DNA from: Veillonella sp. AM51-8BH
GTDB lineage: Bacteria; Bacillota; Negativicutes; Veillonellales; Veillonellaceae
Reading direction: 5' to 3'
Length of the DNA stretch: 34,339 nucleotides
Assembly (NCBI RefSeq): GCF_003463825.1
Contig: NZ_QSDY01000015.1
Coordinates: forward strand, 1 to 34,339
The notes beneath the pieces were generated by a model that was given only the letters and a program-made list of their open reading frames with translations, was not told the DNA's origin and searched no databases. Positions 17,508-25,854 of this stretch are shown piece by piece; the first letter of the stretch is position 1; each line of letters starts with the position of its first letter. The translations under genes were made by a program, and so were the position numbers.

Positions 17508-20500
17508 TTTATCTTATACCATGTTGCATACATGACTGGTAGTACGATAAGTGTTAGCACTGTTGCCACTAGTAGGCCACCGCTGAAGGCGATAGCAAGT
17601 GGACTCCAGAATACAGATTCCATGAGAGGAATCATGCCTAAAATTGCTGCGATAGCGGTGAGCATGATAGGGCGGAAACGAAGTGTAGCGGAGTTGATAA
17701 TCGCTTCACGAGGTTCTTGACCTTCTGCTTTGTGGATTTCGATTTGGTCTAACAAGATAATGGAGTTACGGATGATCATACCCGAAAGGGCAATGATACC
17801 CAGAATAGCCATAAAGCCCAATGGCGTTCTCGTAATATTTAGAGCCAATACGACACCGATTAATCCGAGAGGAGCTGTGAGCAAAGCCATAAACATGAGG
17901 GCGATACGCTTTAATTGGAACATGAGGATTGTCATGATCACAAAGAGCATAATAGGCATTGGTGTTAACAGATTTTGTACAGCTGTTACGCTCTTTTCAG
18001 CGGCCCCATCAAGTTCAATGGTATATCCTGTAGGCAAGGAATCGCGAATGTCTTGTAAGGATTTATATACCTCTTTTGTTTTCGCATTTCCTAGGACGCC
18101 AGCATTTACATTAGCGTGAATGCTGATGGTTGGCATCATGTTGCGATGCCAGATGATACCATCCTCTTGAGTCATGGTGATGGTTGCAATTTGGCTAAGC
18201 GGTACGTAGGAACCATTGCCTGTTTGAATTGGTAAGGAGGATAGAGCACTTAAGTTGTGTTGTTCATTATCTCCTAAGCGGAATGTAACAGGAATTGTTT
18301 GGTTACCTTCGTAATATTCACCAGATTTTGTACCCGATAATAGACTTTGCAAGTGTAAGGATACGGCATAGCTATCGATACCGAGTAAGCGAGCCTTATT
18401 AGGATCGATATGAATATTGGCTACTGGTTCTGTATCTGGCCAGTCAAAGGCTATGTTATGCAAATCCTTATCGCCTTGCATCTTATCTTTTACCTTGTTG
18501 GCAATTTCTTTTACCACCTTTTGATCAGGTCCAGAAACGCGGAGCATAACTGGATACTTGGATGGTGGACCAATTTGTAAGAATTGTGTATTTACAAGGG
18601 CCGATGGGAATTCTTCATTTAAGTATGGCGTCAATTCTGCATATAATTTATCGCGGTCTTCTAAGGATTTTGTAACGATTACATATTGCAAGAAATTGTT
18701 CCGTTGCAATTCCGGTTCCAAGGTGAGGACGAAACGTGGAGAACCTTGTCCGATATAGGATGTAAAGGTTGAAATATGTTCGTTACCTTGTAAATGTTTG
18801 TCGATGATCTTCGCTTGGTTTGCAGTATATTCGATGGACGAACTTTGAGGGAATTGCATGGATACGATGATTTCATTACGCGTTGATGATGGGAAAAATT
18901 CCTGTTTGATCAATGGTAGTGAAAGTAGGGATAACACAAAGGCACCTAAGGTGATGAGTAATACTACCTTATGATGGCCTAAGGCCCAATGTAACAGTCT
19001 TTCAAATTTATCATAGAATGTAACACTGAGCTTGTGCATGATACGGTCTCGTTTGGTCCATTCAGATTCAGGTTTTGGAGCCTTATTTTCGATGATTTTA
19101 TAACCGAGAACAGGGCTGACGAGAACAGAGGCGAACCAAGATAGGATGAGCGCCATAAATACAACGATGGATAGAGATTTTGTAAACTCTGCTACCATGC
19201 CTTCTGCGAGTGCTAATGGTAAGAAGCCAGCACAGGTAATGAGCGTACCAGATAGCATAGGGAATGCTGTCGATTGATAAGCAAAGGTGGCAGATCTAAA
19301 GTGACCCCAACCTTCTTCGAGCTTAACGCTCATCATTCTACAACGATGATGGCATCGTCTACGAGGAGGCCTAGAGCCAGTATTAATGCACCTAGACTAA
19401 CCTTGTGCAGATAAATGCCATTTTCATACATCAATATAAATGTGGTAGACACAACGACTGGAATAGTGAGGGCTACAACAACGCCTGTTCGCAAGCCAAG
19501 AGATGCAAAGCTTACGAGCAATACGATGGCGATGGCTTCAAATAGAGATTGAGAGAAATCGCCAATGGATTCCTTAACAATATGTGGCTGATTTGATACC
19601 TGATCGAGTTCAAGGCCTGCAGGTATGTTTTTTTTCAATTCTGCTAGCTTTTTATCGATAGCTTCACCAAATTCCACATTATTGCCACCTGCATCCATGG
19701 AGATGGCAATACCTATAGCTGGCTTTCCTTCATAGTAGAATTGAGGATCACTAGGATCTTGGTAGGTCATGGTTACATCAGCCATGTCGCCAAGGCGCAA
19801 GGTTTGATTGTTGATGCGAATAGGCATATCTTGTACGGCTTGAGGGCTATCGAATAGACCGTTTACTCGAAGATATACATTATTGGTATCCGTTGTAATC
19901 ATACCAGCTGGTACCATCATACTTTGCTGTTTGATAGCTGTTAACAGCTGTTGTGTACTGATTTTATAGGATGCTAATTTATCCTTATTAATCGTTACAT
20001 TAAGGGTTTGTTGTTGAACCCCAATAAGGCTGATTTTCTTAACGTTTGGAACAGATAAAAGCTGACGTATTTAGTCTTCCGCTTGTTGACGCTTTTCTTC
20101 ATAGGAGAATTCATCGCCGCTAATGGCGTTGATAATGCCGTATACATCATCAAATCTGTCATTGATGGTCGGTCCTTGAACGCCTTGCGGCAGTGATTTC
20201 CATTCGTCGTTAATCATGTTCCGCGCTTCTTCCCAAGCGGGGCGGATTTTATCAGATGGTAGGTTTTCTTTCAGATTAATATAAATAACTGATTTGCTGC
20301 CATCTGTGAAAGATTTTGTATAATCCACGCCCGGAAGGTCGCGCAGTTTTTCTTCTAATTTGTCCGTTACTTGATCCGACATTTCTTGTGGGGAAGCCCC
20401 TGGCCAAGCAACGCCGACAACCATGGTGCGCATCGTAAAGTCTGGGTCTTCCATACGGCCCATGTGGTTGTATGAGAAGATACCAAAGGTGAGGAGCACA

Positions 20501-20565
20501 GCCATGAAGTAGTAGATAATGGACTTATGTTTGAGGGCCCATTCGGCTAAGTTAAATTGTTTCAT
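17504..20565 (-). pseudogene. RND efflux pump permease, stop codon and frameshift
   Basis: The intact reading would be an about 1020-residue inner-membrane proton antiporter of the AcrB/HAE-like RND family. The first segment (20565-20071) starts MKQFNLAEWALKHKSIIYYF, covers the first membrane helix and part of the pore domain, and ends at an in-frame TAA at codon 165. Past the stop the same frame continues with conserved sequence (IRQLLLSVPNVKKISLIGVQ) into the block that ends at 19333. That block contains LLVDDAIIVVE, whose aspartate pair is the proton-relay pair of membrane helix 4. There one A is missing (minus strand gtagaatgatg, expected gaaatgatg, near 19337), and the remaining ~610 residues continue in another frame (MMSVKLEEGWGHFRSATF). 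Two separate lesions suggest a real pseudogene, though the frameshift resembles those in gyrB and the ligase. The adaptor gene overlaps it upstream. Confidence 0.9.
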
Positions 20566-21626
20566 TGACTCACCGCCGTCCCTTCTTGTAATTGTTGGGT
20601 ACCTGCGGTGATGACAATGTCACCTTTAGCTAAACCAGATGTGACGATGACGGAGTTCTTACCAAATTCACCTGTCTTAATTGGCACGAGATGAGCTTTT
20701 TTGTCTCGAATGATATACACTGCATTATTGCCGTTAGAGTCTTTTACAAGAGCCGTCAATGGAATGGAAATATTAGTGCTATCTGTAGTAGATAGATTAG
20801 CATTGATCGTCATGCCTAGTTGTACCTCTTTTGGAGGATTTTGTAAGGTAATTTTTACGGTATACGTTCTTGCCACAGGGTCAGGAACTGGTGAAATTTC
20901 ACGGACCACACCTTGCACGGTTACATCAGGTAGAGCCCAGAATGTAATAGTGGCAGGGCTACCCACATGAACCTTAGTCAATTCTTGTTCAGGAAGGGCA
21001 ATGACTGCTTCTGGGTCGCGACCAGCTGCTAAGGTACCGACGCTTTGACCAGCTGCTACGACTTGGCCTGCTTCAATATTGAAAGCTGTAATAATACCTG
21101 TATCAGGAGCAGTCAAAGTAGTATAGCTATTTTGATTGCTACTCAAATTGAGGCTAGCCTGTGCTTGTTGTAATTGAGCAGAGGTAGCATTCAATTGGTT
21201 TTCTGCTTGGTCTAATTGCAATTTACTAATCGCTTGTTGAGCGTAGAGCTCGCGATATCGTTTAGCATTGGTTTCTGCTAATTCATAAGCCGATTGAGCG
21301 GCTTTTACAGCACCCTCAGCATTTTGTACTTGAGCAGATGTATCTGAACCATTAATTTGAGCAATCACTTGTCCTGCTTGAACCACATCACCAACATTTA
21401 CGAATTTATTGATGACGCGCCCACCAATTTGAAAGGCCAAGTTGGTTTCTGTTTTATTATGGATGGTGCCTGCATAGCCAGCGCCGGTAGTACCAGATTC
21501 TTCACCGATGGTGATAGTACGCACCTTGAGGCTTGTATCCTCAGGTTGCTTTTCAGATCCACAACCACTTATGAGGGCAGTCCCTATTAAGAGGGCTCCT
21601 ATGGTTGCTATAACTCGTTGATTCAT
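20562..21626 (-). CDS. efflux RND periplasmic adaptor (membrane fusion) lipoprotein
   Basis: This is the periplasmic link between an RND permease and an outer-membrane channel. It has a lipoprotein signal peptide (MNQRVIATIGALLIGTALIS, lipobox LISGC, Cys at residue 22). A barrel-sandwich lipoyl half follows (AFQIGGRVINKFVNVGDVVQ, residues about 65-85), then a long coiled coil (about 100-165, AKRYRELYAQQAISKLQLDQ), the second lipoyl half (TLTAPDTGIITAFNIEAGQV) and the beta-barrel and membrane-proximal domains. The 354-residue length is normal. The stop overlaps the permease start by four bases. No outer-membrane factor gene is next to it. A lipoprotein adaptor fits a bacterium with an outer membrane. 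Confidence 0.93.
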   Translation of the reverse strand: MNQRVIATIGALLIGTALISGCGSEKQPEDTSLKVRTITIGEESGTTGAGYAGTIHNKTETNLAFQIGGRVINKFVNVGDVVQAGQVIAQINGSDTSAQVQNAEGAVKAAQSAYELAETNAKRYRELYAQQAISKLQLDQAENQLNATSAQLQQAQASLNLSSNQNSYTTLTAPDTGIITAFNIEAGQVVAAGQSVGTLAAGRDPEAVIALPEQELTKVHVGSPATITFWALPDVTVQGVVREISPVPDPVARTYTVKITLQNPPKEVQLGMTINANLSTTDSTNISIPLTALVKDSNGNNAVYIIRDKKAHLVPIKTGEFGKNSVIVTSGLAKGDIVITAGTQQLQEGTAVSQ

Positions 21627-21925
21627 AGAATCTCTCCTTTATACCACACATAAGCCCTATGACACACAACTACATGGATGCAGCATTCATAGGACTCCAT
21701 ATTATGAGAGTAGATCTAAATTAGCCATTAAAATTATAGTAATTAATAGCTCTATTAGGTCTGATTATATATTTTATACAATTTAATAATACTATATTTA
21801 TATGTAAACGACTAGGGGTATATATAAAAAGTGAGTCCTCCATAGGAGAACTCACTCTTTATAAAATTACGAATCTCATATATTTATGAGCTAGTAACTT
21901 TTAACTAGTAACTAGTTATTATTAA
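21627..21925. other. intergenic, upstream of the efflux genes
   Basis: About 300 AT-rich bases with no gene. They contain the adaptor ribosome site, a 7-bp inverted repeat (cctatga 21656-21662 and tcatagg 21687-21693) with a 24-base loop that would lie in the adaptor leader or be an operator, and the terminator of the upstream gene. No convincing promoter stands out. Confidence 0.4.
21826..21860 (-). terminator. terminator after the HlyC/CorC-type gene
   Basis: On the minus strand, agtgagttctcc pairs with ggaggactcact around a 4-base loop region and is followed by tttttatat. Confidence 0.85.
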
Positions 21926-21928
21926 CTA

Positions 21929-23293
21929 TTAATCTTTTTCTTCTGTTTCTTGTACTACGATAGGTTCTTCATAAGTTACAAGAATCTTATCGATACGGGT
22001 ATTATCCATATCTACAACTTCAAAGGTATAGCCATTCCATTTGGCTTTGTCTAATTCTTTAGGAATGCGACCAAAGAGAACATTTAATAGACCGCCCATT
22101 GTTTTGTATAAGTCTTTTTCTTCGCCTGGTAGCTCTTGATCGATATGGAAGAATTCTTTAAATTCGTCTACGTCGAGAAGGCCATCTACAAGCCAGGAAC
22201 CATCTTCGCGTTCAACGATTTTGTTTTCTTCTTCCTTGATTTCTTCTTCACCAGAAGGCATGAGACCTACGATTTCTTCCATGATGTCATGTAAGGTTAC
22301 AAGACCACTGAAACCACCGTATTCGTCGAGAACGATGGTTTCATGAACGCCTTCTGTACGGAGTACGTTCAATAATTTCATGAGTGTAATGGATTCTGGA
22401 ATGAGTAATGGTTCTTTCAAACAAGATTCAATAATATCATGAATGGATCGTTCGCTAGGACGTTGCATGATTTGAACTAATACGTCAGATACGGTAACGA
22501 GACCTTTTAGTTCGTCCAAGGAATCAGTACCTACAGGAATGCGGTAATGGTTGGCATTTTTGAGGACTTCCATGATTTCGTCTTCAGTACCGTTAAGGTC
22601 AATCCATTTAAGTTGCGTACGAGGTGTCATGATATCACCAGCGTTCATATCTGCCAAGTGGAAGATATTTTCTACGAGGATAGGTTCCTCTTCTTCGTAA
22701 GCACCCATAGCAACGCCTTCGGTGAGCATTTTGTTGATTTCAGACTCTGTAACAGGCGCCTCTTCTTTTACAGTAACGCCTAGTAATTTTAAAAGGAATT
22801 CTGTGGAAACACCGAGGAAGCTAACGATAGGTTTTAATGCTACAGATAACCAGTAAATCGGTTTAGATACTACAACGGCAATGCTTTCAGGACTATTTAG
22901 AGCCAAACGTTTCGGCACGAGCTCGCCGATAACGAGGGATAAATAGGTGATGATAGCAACGATGAGGAAGGAGCTAATAGATGCAGCATATGGTTCGATG
23001 CTTGGAATGCTTGCTACTAATATATCCTCTAATGGACCAGAGAAGGTAGCACCAGAATACAAACCAGTTAAGATACCAACGAGGGTAATACCAATTTGAA
23101 TAGTAGAGAACATCTCGTTTGGATTTTCTGCTAATTCAAAGGCTTTTTTAGCACGCTCGTTGCCTGCTTCGGCCATTTCCTCTAATTTTCGTTTCTTAGC
23201 ATTGACGATGGCTAATTCCGTCATAGAGAACAAGCCATTCGCGATGATTAATACGATGATAATTATAAAATCTAAGGTCAGATCACTGTCCAT
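21929..23293 (-). CDS. HlyC/CorC-family CBS-domain membrane protein (hemolysin-like)
   Basis: These integral membrane proteins are associated with magnesium or cobalt efflux and sometimes called hemolysins. The 454-residue protein has an N-terminal DUF21 domain of about three or four membrane segments (from LTLDFIIIIVLIIANGLFSM, residues 5-200). A pair of CBS domains follows (from MTPRTQLKWIDLNG to TIVLDEYGGFSGLVTLHDIM), and then the C-terminal CorC_HlyC domain (EDGSWLVDGLLDVDEFKEFF). The ATG at 23293 is preferred over one ten codons upstream because aaggaga lies directly before it. It is a single gene with its own terminator. Confidence 0.92.
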   Translation of the reverse strand: MDSDLTLDFIIIIVLIIANGLFSMTELAIVNAKKRKLEEMAEAGNERAKKAFELAENPNEMFSTIQIGITLVGILTGLYSGATFSGPLEDILVASIPSIEPYAASISSFLIVAIITYLSLVIGELVPKRLALNSPESIAVVVSKPIYWLSVALKPIVSFLGVSTEFLLKLLGVTVKEEAPVTESEINKMLTEGVAMGAYEEEEPILVENIFHLADMNAGDIMTPRTQLKWIDLNGTEDEIMEVLKNANHYRIPVGTDSLDELKGLVTVSDVLVQIMQRPSERSIHDIIESCLKEPLLIPESITLMKLLNVLRTEGVHETIVLDEYGGFSGLVTLHDIMEEIVGLMPSGEEEIKEEENKIVEREDGSWLVDGLLDVDEFKEFFHIDQELPGEEKDLYKTMGGLLNVLFGRIPKELDKAKWNGYTFEVVDMDNTRIDKILVTYEEPIVVQETEEKD

Positions 23294-23666
23294 GTAAATA
23301 GATTCTCCTTTTATATTCTGCACATGAGAAAATAGAAATGTTACTCTTTAGTATACCATATTAGTATCAATAAATGTTTGTATACAAGAAAAGCACCCTA
23401 ATGGGTGCTTTTCTTGTGTCAATACATTTGCAAATGGCTAGATAGATATTTCCGTCAGTAACTAGCACAGAAAAAGCAGGGCTGCCACCCTATTTTCCAT
23501 TTGAATGCATTAAAATGTTATAACTATTGATTTCCTTGATTAATATAATATATGATTGCCTTTAATTTGTAAATATGGCTCTAATAAGGGTATAGTATGT
23601 ATATAAATTAAGATTAGTATTAATTATTAGGTCATATAAATTGGACCTCATGATAGGATTAGATTT
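23294..23666. other. divergent intergenic region
   Basis: 373 bases between divergent genes. It contains a perfect hairpin (23385-23416), a short segment with aaaagcagggc that is also found at 10663-10672, and AT-rich DNA that must include the promoters for both genes. A partial match (ttgtaa at 23567, tatagt at 23591) could be the methyltransferase promoter. There is no open frame of note. Confidence 0.4.
23385..23416. terminator. perfect hairpin, terminator-like
   Basis: caagaaaagcaccc and gggtgcttttcttg are exactly complementary around a TAAT loop, with A and T tracts inside the stem, the pattern of a bidirectional terminator. It stands between two divergent genes, where no known transcript should end, so it may terminate a small untranslated RNA. 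Confidence 0.65.
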
Positions 23667-24266
23667 ATGACAAGTGAACAGGAATGGGAACAGGTTTTAC
23701 AAATAAGGACAGCTGGCCGCGATGATAGTCGGTCCGATACGGAGCATCATCCTTACGAGCCGACGGATTATTGTGTGCTAGAGCGTTTGGCAAATAGCGG
23801 TCATATTCGCAAGAAAAATATCCTCATCGATTATGGCAGTGGTAAGGGCCGTGTCAGCGTTTTTATGGCGTACCAAACGGGTTGTCACTCCATCGGTATC
23901 GAATACGATGAACGCCTCTATGAAAGGGCTCTTATTAATGGTGAAAGCCCAGCTGCTCGCAATCGTGTAAGCTTTGTGCATGGTGATGCGGCGCTCTATG
24001 AATTGCCAGATCAAGCAGATCGTTGTTTTTTCTTTAATCCCTTTGCGCTCCATACGATTAAGCGTGTTCTAGGAAATATCTTTGATTCTCTGTATCATCA
24101 TCAGCGGGAGATTAAACTATTTTTCTACTACGTCAACGAAGAGGTAGAAAACTTCTTAAATAACCATGTGCGACTCGAGCAAGAAGAACCTATCGATTGT
24201 AGCGATCTATTTGAAGAAAGCGATGAAAAGGAACGAATTTTAGTGTATTCAGTTAATTTATTTTAG
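23667..24266 (+). CDS. class I SAM-dependent methyltransferase
   Basis: A 199-residue protein with the Rossmann-type methyltransferase motifs: motif I IDYGSGKGRVSVFMA (residues about 53-67), an acidic residue at the end of beta-2 (GIEYDERLY, about 75-83), and motif II/III (VHGDAALYELPD, about 100-111, then RCFFFNPFALH). The FFFNPF segment holds the catalytic-loop position often written NPPF or DPPY in other families. The substrate cannot be told from the sequence. It appears to be a single-gene unit. The ATG was taken as the first in frame, with only a weak ribosome site (aggatt). Confidence 0.82.
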   Translation: MTSEQEWEQVLQIRTAGRDDSRSDTEHHPYEPTDYCVLERLANSGHIRKKNILIDYGSGKGRVSVFMAYQTGCHSIGIEYDERLYERALINGESPAARNRVSFVHGDAALYELPDQADRCFFFNPFALHTIKRVLGNIFDSLYHHQREIKLFFYYVNEEVENFLNNHVRLEQEEPIDCSDLFEESDEKERILVYSVNLF

Positions 24267-24300
24267 TGCATTGATTATTAAGGAAAAAGCAGATAAATTC

Positions 24301-24309
24301 TGATATAAT
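24301..24309 (+). promoter_or_regulatory. extended -10 promoter of the Lys-rich protein gene
   Basis: TGaTATAAT matches the extended -10 consensus (TGnTATAAT) about 110 bases upstream of the GTG start. No good -35 is present, as is usual for extended -10 promoters. Confidence 0.5.
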
Positions 24310-24417
24310 AATATATTAGAGATTATAAAATCAAATTATTTTTTATGGTTCTATACATTGATTCGTATGCGCTAATGTAGTGGATAGGGCTGAGTGTATT
24401 GAAGACTGGAGGTACCC

Positions 24418-25653
24418 GTGGAAATCATCGATACAGCATTGATTGAACGTATTCGCAAGGCCTTAATTAAACGATATGATCGAGATCAACAAATTCAACA
24501 AATGATTGAAGAAATCGGTGCCGAAGAGGGCCTCAATGAAACTGAATTGGCTATCGTTTACCAAGCATATTTAGAGGTTAAGGAACGCATATACTATACA
24601 TCCTCTCTCGTTGATTTGTGGAATCAAATTGAAGAGGTTCAAAAACGGATGTCCATGTTGCATACCTATGATTCTCTTGAGGAGGATTTGTTTGGCAATG
24701 TGTTAGGCGACGATAAAGAGAATATCATCATTTCTGATGGATCTTATCTTGGCAAGGGTGCTAGTCATAATAATGATGTTTACGCTATGGAACAGGTCCA
24801 ATTATCGGATATTCCTGTGCAGCATGATTCTACAGTGGGCATGAACCATATTAAATTGAACGAATTGCATTCTATGGGTGGCCTTTTTACAGGATCTGGT
24901 GAAAGCTCCCAACATGAGATATCAGACCTTGATGAAGACATTGTAGAGCATATGGATGTAAATCCACTAGATGGCGTGGAAAGCTTAGAAGTCCATCACT
25001 TAGATGAAGAAAATCCATTTGATGCGGAAAACTCGGTATTACTTTCAAAATCTAAAGATACAGAAACATCCTATACAAATAAGGATGCATCTAGTAAAAA
25101 AGATGATATAAATGAAAATGATATGTCCTCTATTGATCCATATACAGCAGTAAATGCTTTATTATTCGGTAAGTCTGGCTTAGATTCAGATAAAGCCAAT
25201 AAGAAGATGGAAAAGCTTCTTAAAAAGCAATTGAAACGCGTTGATGATGAATGGGCGCGTATCAATGGAACTGATGATACATCTAAAAAATCTAAGGATT
25301 ATAAAAAATTCAAAGAAGATAAGAAATCTAAAGGCGACAAGAAATCCAAAGAGGATAAAAAGTCCAAAGATGATAAAAAGTCTAAAGATGATAAAAAGTC
25401 TAAAGAGGATAAAAAATCTAAAGAGGATAATAAGGACAAAAAACATAAAAAGTCTAAGGAAGACAAACATTCCAAATCCGAAGATAAGTTAAAGAAAAAG
25501 AAAGACAAGGCTGAAAAGAAGCTTAAGGTCTTAAATGACAAGTTAAAAACAGTCTTTTTAGGCGATACTTTCAAGAAAAAAGATAAGAAGAAAGACAAGA
25601 AAAAGGATAAAAAGTCTGAAAAGGATAGATCCGAAAAAAAGCAAAAACGATAG
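24418..25653 (+). CDS. Lys-rich repeat protein of unknown function, probably frameshifted near its end
   Basis: This is a 411-residue protein that I cannot place in a family. The N-terminal third (residues 1-75) is predicted helical and charged (IRKALIKRYDRDQQIQQMIE). The middle (about 90-230) is acidic and low complexity. The end (about 255-411) is almost all Lys, Ser and Asp, including a run of DKKSK(D/E) hexapeptides from 18-bp tandem units between 25310 and 25430. The start is GTG with ggagg five bases upstream. At the 3' end the frame stops at 25653. If one A is added to the A7 run at 25634-25640, it continues in frame to 25799 with similar composition and ends in a cysteine cluster (CGKCKRCKGPKCKKYPT). 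Confidence 0.75.
   Translation: MEIIDTALIERIRKALIKRYDRDQQIQQMIEEIGAEEGLNETELAIVYQAYLEVKERIYYTSSLVDLWNQIEEVQKRMSMLHTYDSLEEDLFGNVLGDDKENIIISDGSYLGKGASHNNDVYAMEQVQLSDIPVQHDSTVGMNHIKLNELHSMGGLFTGSGESSQHEISDLDEDIVEHMDVNPLDGVESLEVHHLDEENPFDAENSVLLSKSKDTETSYTNKDASSKKDDINENDMSSIDPYTAVNALLFGKSGLDSDKANKKMEKLLKKQLKRVDDEWARINGTDDTSKKSKDYKKFKEDKKSKGDKKSKEDKKSKDDKKSKDDKKSKEDKKSKEDNKDKKHKKSKEDKHSKSEDKLKKKKDKAEKKLKVLNDKLKTVFLGDTFKKKDKKKDKKKDKKSEKDRSEKKQKR
25310..25430 (+). repeat. 18-bp tandem repeats inside the Lys-rich gene
   Basis: About six consecutive 18-base units of the type gataaaaagtctaaagat encode DKKSKD or DKKSKE. Units differ mainly at synonymous positions and the D/E codon. Such arrays can change in number by slippage. 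Confidence 0.8.
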
Positions 25654-25854
25654 TTTCTGTATGGAATAGTAAGGCCTCTGAACAGAGGGCCAAGGAGAGT
25701 ACTAGTGCGAAGAAATCAGCCAGTGCTGGAACTATCGACCGCGGATGCGGTAAATGTAAGCGATGTAAGGGACCTAAATGTAAGAAATATCCAACATAAT
25801 TATAGTTAGGTAGTATAGAGTAGTTACGTTATATGAACGAACAGTTAGGGGTTA

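Noticed and set aside
19333..19920. Independent 195-residue RND protein
   Set aside because: It begins at an internal ATG; coding sequence of the same family continues upstream to the in-frame stop at 20071.
25310..25430. Tandem 18-bp units as a possible CRISPR array
   Set aside because: The units are directly adjacent with no unique spacers and lie inside a coding frame as hexapeptides.
25186..25598. Leu/Phe-rich minus-strand frames opposite the Lys-rich repeats
   Set aside because: They are mirror images of the AAA/AAG-rich tandem repeats and give an unrealistic LFxxxF repeat.
25705..25806. Separate small GTG-started ORF after the Lys-rich gene
   Set aside because: A different frame in the same stretch continues the Lys/Ser-rich composition and ends in a cysteine cluster, so a frameshifted extension explains it better.
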